Assembly: GCA_934359755.1 (NCBI GenBank)
Contig: CAKRLV010000053.1
Span: 1-9,125 of the forward strand
Origin: an uncultured Agathobacter sp.
Lineage (GTDB): Bacteria; Bacillota; Clostridia; Lachnospirales; Lachnospiraceae
Direction of reading: 5' to 3'
DNA length: 9,125 nucleotides
Part shown: positions 4,954-9,125 of the stretch, piece after piece
Numbering within the stretch: the first letter of the stretch is position 1
How the letters are laid out: each line of letters starts with the position of its first letter
Program-made: the position numbers and the translations under genes
Notes under the pieces: model-generated
Database searches by the model: none
Told to the model about the DNA's origin: nothing
Seen by the model: only the letters and a program-made list of their open reading frames with translations

Positions 4954-4970
4954 ATCGTAACTTATCGTAA
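4954..4970 (+). repeat. ATCGTAA direct repeats at 10-bp spacing
   Basis: ATCGTAA occurs at 4954-4960 and 4964-4970, one helical turn apart, about 20 bp before the AAAGTGTGTAG pair. Such phased short repeats beside a recombination site resemble arm-binding sites of tyrosine recombinases. This is inference from position only. Confidence 0.35.
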
Positions 4971-4990
4971 AATGGTGTAATTTGATGAAA

Positions 4991-5013
4991 AAAGTGTGTA
5001 GTAAAGTGTGTAG
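4991..5013 (+). repeat. Tandem AAAGTGTGTAG repeats, second pair
   Basis: AAAGTGTGTAG at 4991-5001 and 5003-5013, again separated by one T. GGAAGGATA (5023-5031) and hairpin T3 follow, the same order as at 3527-3632. Possible left boundary of the tnpV/parM/relaxase segment. One frame across it reads MKKVCSKVCSNS and a stop, so it could alternatively be the 3' end of a decayed gene. Confidence 0.65.
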
Positions 5014-5062
5014 TAATTCGTAGGAAGGATACGCCAAATATCAAGAGTGGCAGTGAATTCGT

Positions 5063-5100
5063 CCATGTGTTTGTAGAGATACAGATGCATGGACTTTTTT
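5063..5100 (+). terminator. Intrinsic terminator T3 ahead of tnpV
   Basis: CCATGTGTTTG (5063-5073) pairs over 11 positions with CAGATGCATGG (5082-5092), with three G-T pairs, around loop TAGAGATA. ACTTTTTT follows, with six T residues at 5095-5100. It is homologous to T1 and T2 and lies 15 nt before the tnpV ribosome site. With no clear promoter between T3 and tnpV, the operon would be expressed by readthrough or antitermination. Confidence 0.75.
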
Positions 5101-5130
5101 ATTGCTTAATTCACAAAGGAGGGCAGAACA

Positions 5131-5511
5131 ATGAGCAAGGAACAATCATTATATGAGCAGATGGGCGGAACTTATTTCGAGAAAGATGGATTGTTGTATC
5201 CGAATCTTTCGATGGAGCAGGAGCCGGAACAGATTACGGTTGGTAAGTATGGACTACTATGGACTTCTTATATGAAAGAAACCTATCCGGACAGATACCG
5301 ACACCATATCAGAATGAGACAGCTTTATAGCAAAGTTGCAGAGGTCAATGAGGAAGCTTATCAGATGGTAGACACAATTACGAATCAGTATTTAATGAAG
5401 CATAAGCCGGTTAATCCTGCTTCCACGATGGAAATGTGGAAGCTCAGGGAACAGGCAAAGCAGATAGCAGAGGAGGAAGTGTATGAGACAATCGTTTACA
5501 GATTTTATTAA
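5131..5511 (+). CDS. tnpV: TnpV family transposon-encoded protein
   Basis: The 126-residue soluble protein resembles TnpV, first named in the Tn4451 family of clostridial mobilisable transposons and common in clostridial integrative elements. Family signs are the N-terminal LYEQMGGTY (7-15) and LLYPNL (21-26), the mid-region GKYGLLWTSYMKETYP (38-53), and a C-terminal helix with REQAKQIAEEEVYETIVY (106-123). The molecular role is not established; an accessory or excision-related function has been suggested. The start is ATG 5131 with AAAGGAGGG at 5115-5123. The gene follows terminator T3 by about 30 bp and is the first of a same-strand run with parM and the relaxase. A frame in line with parM opens at 5483 inside its last codons. 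Confidence 0.8.
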   Translation: MSKEQSLYEQMGGTYFEKDGLLYPNLSMEQEPEQITVGKYGLLWTSYMKETYPDRYRHHIRMRQLYSKVAEVNEEAYQMVDTITNQYLMKHKPVNPASTMEMWKLREQAKQIAEEEVYETIVYRFY

Positions 5512-5521
5512 CAGAGAAGTG

Positions 5522-5545
5522 GGCAGTGGCAGTTGTGCCATTGCC
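5522..5545. other. 10-bp inverted repeat between tnpV and parM
   Basis: GGCAGTGGCA (5522-5531) pairs with TGCCATTGCC (5536-5545), all ten positions with one G-T pair, around GTTG. No T-run follows, so it is not a typical terminator. In a mobilisable element such a repeat may mark the transfer origin, or it may tune parM translation. The neighbouring CAACAGGACAGGGG would be the place to look for a nick site. Confidence 0.5.
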
Positions 5546-5611
5546 TGCAACAGGACAGGGGATAACACAGTTTTGAATGCCGGTATAGATGCCGGAGAAA
5601 GAGAGGATTTT

Positions 5612-6574
5612 ATGACAGAGAAGATAAGAGAATACAGTATGAACGGAGCATTAATTATTGGAGTAGACAACGGCTATGGAAATATGAAAACAGCCAGGAG
5701 ATGCTTTAAGACAGCAATTGCAAAGTATGACAGCGCACCTGTGTTAAGCAGAGATTATATCGAGTACGACGGTGGATATTATGTCATCGGAGAGGGAAGA
5801 AAAGGGTTTGTGGCAGATAAGCAGACTGATGACGACAATTATGTGCTGACACTTGCGGCTATTGTAAAGGAACTGGAAGCAAGAGGAATGACAGACTCTG
5901 TAAACAGGGCAAGGATTCATCTTGCAGTTGGGCTTCCCCTGAAATGGGTGCAGGCACAGAGGGAGGACTTTAAGAGATATATGCTTAGAAACAGCAGTGT
6001 GGAGGTCGGCTATAAGGACAGACTTTATTGTATTGAGTTTGCCGGATGTACGGTTATGCCGCAGTGTTACTCGGCAGTGACAGAGAATCTGAAGGATTTT
6101 GCAGGCGTGACGCTTCTTGCAGATATTGGAAACGGTACGATGAATCTGATGTATCTGAATAATGGACGCCCAATGGAAAGTAAGGCATGGACAGAGAAGC
6201 TTGGTGTGTTCCAGTGCTTTCAGAAGATTCACAACATGGTGCAGGATAAAACGGGGGACAATCTTATGGATGATGTAATTGATAATATTCTTCGTAGCGG
6301 GAAGATTGAACTGCCGGAGCCCCATGCAACACTCGTGGAAAAGGCAATTTGTGAGTATGTGGAGGAAATTTTCCAGAAGCTGCGTGACCATGAGTATAAT
6401 GAAAGGCTGATGAAAGCCTACTTTATGGGTGGTGGAGCAAGGCTGGTTGAAAATTTCGGCGAGTACAATCCTGAAAATACAGTCTTTAACCATAATATCC
6501 GTGCTAATGCCAAAGGTTATGAGTATTACTGCTATATGCTTTTGAGACATCAGAACAAGTCGGGTAGAAGGTAG
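5612..6574 (+). CDS. ParM/StbA family actin-like ATPase
   Basis: Actin-fold ATPase of the plasmid-segregation type, which polymerises to push DNA copies apart. In mobile elements it is thought to help keep the excised circle or positioned DNA. In the 320-residue product the phosphate-1 loop is GVDNGYGNMKT (17-27), a VGLP segment follows at 106-109, phosphate-2 is ADIGNGTMNLMY (170-181) and the adenosine motif is FMGGGARL (271-278), so the ATP site looks complete. I start at ATG 5612 because GAGAGG lies 5-10 bases upstream. An in-frame ATG at 5483, with GAGGAAG close by, would add 43 residues that do not resemble the family and overlap tnpV. The partner ParR-like gene that would normally follow is broken (6585-6808). 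No centromere-like repeat array is evident. Confidence 0.88.
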   Translation: MTEKIREYSMNGALIIGVDNGYGNMKTARRCFKTAIAKYDSAPVLSRDYIEYDGGYYVIGEGRKGFVADKQTDDDNYVLTLAAIVKELEARGMTDSVNRARIHLAVGLPLKWVQAQREDFKRYMLRNSSVEVGYKDRLYCIEFAGCTVMPQCYSAVTENLKDFAGVTLLADIGNGTMNLMYLNNGRPMESKAWTEKLGVFQCFQKIHNMVQDKTGDNLMDDVIDNILRSGKIELPEPHATLVEKAICEYVEEIFQKLRDHEYNERLMKAYFMGGGARLVENFGEYNPENTVFNHNIRANAKGYEYYCYMLLRHQNKSGRR

Positions 6575-6584
6575 GTGAGGCAAT

Positions 6585-6808
6585 ATGACAAAGCAGTACA
6601 GGAATCACAACATCCGTTTCAGTATGACGGATGAGGGAGGAGTGCAGGCGTGGGAACGCCTGCATTCCGAAGAGGTGGAACAGAGCTTTCAAGGAATATC
6701 AACGCCTATCCGAATTTGATATCCATGACAGCATTTGAACCGTTCCAAAGAGTATTCCGGCAGTTGGAAGACTCGGTATTAAAGCTATATGAAAAGGTGG
6801 TGAATTAG
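6585..6808 (+). pseudogene. Broken small gene after parM (possible ParR-like or mobilisation accessory protein)
   Basis: GGTGAGG precedes ATG 6585, and the frame reads MTKQYRNHNIRFSMTDEGGV and onward through AWERLHSEEVEQSF, then loses sense and stops at TGA 6717-6719 after 44 codons. A different frame (6701-6808) carries a sensible ending, NAYPNLISMTAFEPFQRVFR, then QLEDSVLKLYEKVVN and TAG, which abuts the relaxase ATG. The two halves are best explained as one gene interrupted by an indel, or two genes fused by a deletion. Position after parM and the start of the N-terminal part suggest a small DNA-binding adaptor, but I cannot name the family. If only the first 44 codons are translated the product is unlikely to work. 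Confidence 0.5.
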
Positions 6809-8386
6809 ATGGCAGTATATGGAAATGTCAATGTAAAATATGCTCCATGTAAGTCTGTGGCACAGCTTCACAGTGCCGCAGATTATATTCTGGGGAAAAA
6901 GAAGGAACAGCTAAGTTCCGGTGTTATCAAGACAAAGTCGGAGTTATATAATGCCTTTGGCTGCAATCGGGATAACTTTGCCAACTGTGTTCTTATGACA
7001 AGGAAAATGCATCAGAAGAAGTACAGCCGGTTCTTCCCGCGGGACATTCTGGCACAGAAGCTGTCCATATCCTTTCATCCGGAGGACAATGATAAGCTGA
7101 CTTATGAAGATGCTTACAAGATAGCGGAGGACTTCGCTCATAAGTTCTTCTGGGAAAAAGGGTTTGAAGTATTATTTGCAGTGCATGTGGACACGGAGCA
7201 TGTTCACGTGCATTTTCTGGTAAATAACTGTAACCAGAAGGATGGTTCTTCCTTTCGGAGAGGTCCGAAGGAACTGGTGGAAATGTCGGAGTATTTTGGA
7301 GAACAGTGCAGGAGCCGGGGCTTGACGCACTCTGTTCGTGACAGCTTCTACAATCCGGATAAGACCAGAGAGGAACGCACCTTAGCGGAAAATCAGATGC
7401 AGAAAAGGGGAAAACTTTCTTTCAAGGATGAAATGCGTGTGTATATCAGACTTGCCATGAATGACCCAACCACGCAGAACATCCATGATGTGGTAAATAT
7501 GCTTGAGAGAACCTATCACATGAATGTCCGCTTAAAGGGGAATACCATCAGTTATGCCCTTCCCTATCGCAGCAGCAATGGTGGTAAGGTGCAGGCAGTA
7601 CGAGGCAGTAAGCTTGGTAAGCGATTTACCGTTGCAGGCATCAAGGAGTATTTGAAGCAGAAGGAAAAGGAAGACTGGTTCGACTATCCAAGGCAGGAGC
7701 AGGACATCGAACATTCCAGTCAGTCCATGAAGGATTATCCCAGATGGGAAGCGGATGAGAAAGAGGTAAAGGAGCAGGTTTCTAAGACTAAAAAACAGAT
7801 ACCAACACAGGAATCACAGCCGATTAAGAAACCGGATGTTTCTGTATATGAGGCATATGACGAGTTTCAGGAAAAACATGAGATACCGGAGAATGACGAG
7901 TCTATCTTTTATGGTGCTGCATTTGATGACTTCAATAAAGAGTGGCAGGGACTTGATGCAGGCGCAGGCTCGGTAAGTACTGAGGTTGGCACAACAAATA
8001 ACTCAACCGACGCAGAACCAGATAATGAGGATGAGTTAGACGAATTACTTGATAACAATTCGTCAACTGTGCCGGTTCAAAATAAGCCGTTGCCATCCCC
8101 GGCAGAATACCGCAAGCTCTCACTGGAAGAGCGTGCCAAGCTTTTGCCACCACCATCGGATGACCGAATGGAAGAACTAAAGAAGTATCAGGACAGAATG
8201 GGATATACCGAAGAATCCATGCGGAGTATGCGTTACAAGATGTCTGTATATGATGATTTTACCGAGGAATATGATTACCGCGTACGATACAGCAGGAAAA
8301 ATCCATCAGAGGAACAGAAAAAATCAAAGGAAGCGAAAGAAGAACAGATTATACCACTAGTAAGGAGAAAAGAAAGAGGACGTTAA
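6809..8386 (+). CDS. MobP-type relaxase / mobilisation nuclease
   Basis: Single-strand DNA transesterase that nicks the transfer origin and leads the strand into a recipient. Residues 1-180 of this 525-residue protein form the relaxase domain. The metal-binding histidine set is HVDTEHVHVHF (H126, H131, H133, H135), the HUH signature. The nucleophilic tyrosine is probably Y26 in SAADYILGKK, with Y4 and Y11 as alternatives. Downstream, RRGPKELVEMSEYFGEQCRS (150-169) is typical of the family. Residues ~300-450 are hydrophilic and low in structure, with an acidic patch near 401-415, and the end (500-525) is strongly basic. The size is normal and there is no break. ATG 6809 follows the previous TAG directly, with AAGGTGG at 6794-6800. 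The gene implies mobilisation in trans, since no secretion genes are visible. Confidence 0.9.
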   Translation: MAVYGNVNVKYAPCKSVAQLHSAADYILGKKKEQLSSGVIKTKSELYNAFGCNRDNFANCVLMTRKMHQKKYSRFFPRDILAQKLSISFHPEDNDKLTYEDAYKIAEDFAHKFFWEKGFEVLFAVHVDTEHVHVHFLVNNCNQKDGSSFRRGPKELVEMSEYFGEQCRSRGLTHSVRDSFYNPDKTREERTLAENQMQKRGKLSFKDEMRVYIRLAMNDPTTQNIHDVVNMLERTYHMNVRLKGNTISYALPYRSSNGGKVQAVRGSKLGKRFTVAGIKEYLKQKEKEDWFDYPRQEQDIEHSSQSMKDYPRWEADEKEVKEQVSKTKKQIPTQESQPIKKPDVSVYEAYDEFQEKHEIPENDESIFYGAAFDDFNKEWQGLDAGAGSVSTEVGTTNNSTDAEPDNEDELDELLDNNSSTVPVQNKPLPSPAEYRKLSLEERAKLLPPPSDDRMEELKKYQDRMGYTEESMRSMRYKMSVYDDFTEEYDYRVRYSRKNPSEEQKKSKEAKEEQIIPLVRRKERGR

Positions 8387-8387
8387 T

Positions 8388-8501
8388 TTACCGATGTAGT
8401 ATCATTTCCTGTAAATCCTTTTTTACCTTTGTATACTTTGGAACAGGAATATTAATCACTGTTCCAAAGACGAGTCTTATCTGCTGCGGAAGCAGCATCA
8501 T
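8388..8501 (-). CDS. Small unknown open frame, possible gene remnant
   Basis: A 37-residue frame on the minus strand (MMLLPQQIRLVFGTVINIPV, continuing to LQEMILHR) ends one base from the relaxase stop, tail to tail. AGGA lies just before two consecutive ATG codons. The composition looks protein-like but I do not recognise it, and it contains both arms of a perfect inverted repeat. It could be the tail of a lost gene. Confidence 0.25.
   Translation of the reverse strand: MMLLPQQIRLVFGTVINIPVPKYTKVKKDLQEMILHR
8436..8469. repeat. Perfect 11-bp inverted repeat
   Basis: CTTTGGAACAG (8436-8446) and CTGTTCCAAAG (8459-8469) are exact inverses around a 12-bp spacer. It lies about 50 bp past the relaxase. 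There is no adjacent T-run, so it is not a standard terminator. A smaller hairpin, TGCTGC-GGAA-GCAGCA (8482-8497), follows. It could be a protein-binding or transfer-related site. Confidence 0.6.
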
Positions 8502-8533
8502 CTTCCTACACTTGATATAAGGCAAATAGTGAG

Positions 8534-8876
8534 ATGACAGCGAATACTTATACACTGCGATATGAGTCTTCCGGAAGAGAAGAAGCAGTCATTAGCCTGG
8601 ATGAAACTGAGGTTCAGGTAACTAATGCAAGCGGAAAAATACCTGATGGTATAGAATAATAACGATGTGTATGCAATGATGATTGACGCTAACAGCAAGA
8701 CAGTGAATGCCAGTGATATTGTTATGGGTAGTCGATTAAAGAACTTTAATAACTGCAAGGTGTGGATTGAATCAACGAATGATAGAATCACTACAGCGAA
8801 GATGGCAATACAGCCTACATTAACAATCATCAATTCTGTGGCTGTAACGGATATTGAGTTCACTCAAGTATTATAG
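8534..8876 (+). pseudogene. Frameshifted remnant of an unknown gene
   Basis: ATG 8534 opens MTANTYTLRYESSGREEAVI and runs 41 codons to TAA at 8657. A second frame, open from 8655, continues NNNDVYAMMIDANSKTVNAS and so on to FTQVL and a stop at 8874-8876. The hand-over at ~8655-8660 needs a single-base shift. Read together they give a ~112-residue, beta-rich, serine/threonine/asparagine-heavy sequence with no signal peptide or membrane segment. I do not recognise the family. There is no clear ribosome site before 8534. A sequencing error at the TAATAAT run is an alternative to true decay. Confidence 0.4.
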
Positions 8877-9125
8877 GCACATGGAAGCAATTTTAATTCC
8901 ATACAGAAATACGCTAAAAAACAAAGAAAAAGGAAATGTTAGAACAGACAGGAAGCAAGGAAGCCAGAAATAGATATGGATTAGCAAAGAAAAAAAGCAA
9001 TAAATGAAGCATAAGTGAAAAGCGACAGAAGGTGCGAAAAGCATTTTATGCTACCTCTTTCAACATTTAAAATGATAATGTAAAAGTAAGTGTTTGTTTA
9101 AGATAGTAATTTGAAAAAAGTTGAT
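8877..9125. other. Gene-free AT-rich end of the window
   Basis: A purine-rich stretch with no supportable gene. A 23-codon frame (8936-9007) starts close behind AAAGGA but has no protein-like character beyond charge. AGCAT-TTT-ATGCT (9040-9052) can form a small hairpin. I see no promoter, terminator or repeat shared with the rest of the window. Confidence 0.4.

Larger units (their letters stand above)
4991..8386 (+). mobile_element. Part of an integrative mobilisable element (tnpV-parM-relaxase)
   Basis: Same-strand genes for TnpV, a ParM/StbA-like ATPase, a broken small protein and a MobP-type relaxase follow repeats that look like a recombination site. The GC content and codon use are higher and more uniform than in the AT-rich stretch to the left. 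No integrase, excisionase, coupling protein or secretion gene is present. The element is therefore either mobilised by other elements, extends beyond the window, or is decaying. Its right edge is not defined; sequence after 8386 is degraded. Confidence 0.5.

Noticed and set aside
4991..5049. Coding end of an integrase (frame with KKVCSKVCSNS)
   Set aside because: The open frame upstream is closed within a few codons and no recombinase motif is present, so a repeat or recombination site is the better reading.
5744..6583. Long open frame antisense to parM
   Set aside because: It mirrors the codon pattern of parM, has no ribosome site and no recognisable domain.
8936..9007. 23-codon frame MLEQTGSKEARNRYGLAKKK
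   Set aside because: Too short and compositionally biased to support as a gene, although AAAGGA lies near its start.

Overview
The window looks like an accessory region of a low-GC Gram-positive gut or rumen anaerobe, most likely a Lachnospiraceae-type clostridium. The basis is AT-rich spacers, strong GGAGG ribosome sites, a secreted GH13 amylase with a CBM26-like starch-binding module, a pyrE-like leader and a TnpV/ParM/MobP mobilisation block. Genus is not resolved, and all family names come from memory of sequence motifs.

Layout: (1) 106-1830 (-), a complete secreted alpha-amylase. (2) 1843-2395, a gene-free stretch with a near-consensus forward promoter and the first copy of a ~115 bp repeat, here called R. 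(3) 2396-3205 (-), an Abi_2/AbiF-like gene that has lost its C-terminus. A near-consensus promoter, a ~69-nt structured RNA and an intrinsic terminator lie directly upstream of it, and a diverged second copy of the RNA lies downstream. (4) 3242-4477 (+), a long repeat (LR-A, containing R2), a pair of AAAGTGTGTAG repeats, a terminator hairpin, an AbrB-type antitoxin/PIN toxin operon and a second homologous hairpin. (5) 4473-5100, the second long repeat (LR-B, containing R3), a 232 bp insert with a pyrE-like start and two terminators, another AAAGTGTGTAG pair and a third homologous hairpin. (6) 5131-8386 (+), tnpV, a ParM/StbA actin-like ATPase, a broken small gene and a MobP-type relaxase. (7) 8388-9125, decayed sequence with a perfect inverted repeat and a frameshifted gene remnant.

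How it fits together: the toxin-antitoxin operon and the tnpV-parM-relaxase block are each preceded by the same leader (LR, then AAAGTGTGTAG repeats, then a CCATGTGTTTG hairpin). This looks like two related mobile segments, or one segment and a remnant, stacked at the same site next to a resident amylase gene. No integrase, excisionase or type IV secretion gene is in the window, so the relaxase segment is best viewed as part of an integrative mobilisable element or the edge of a larger element. The observations most worth a second look are the Abi gene with its upstream RNA and second RNA copy, and the thrice-repeated, foldable R element.
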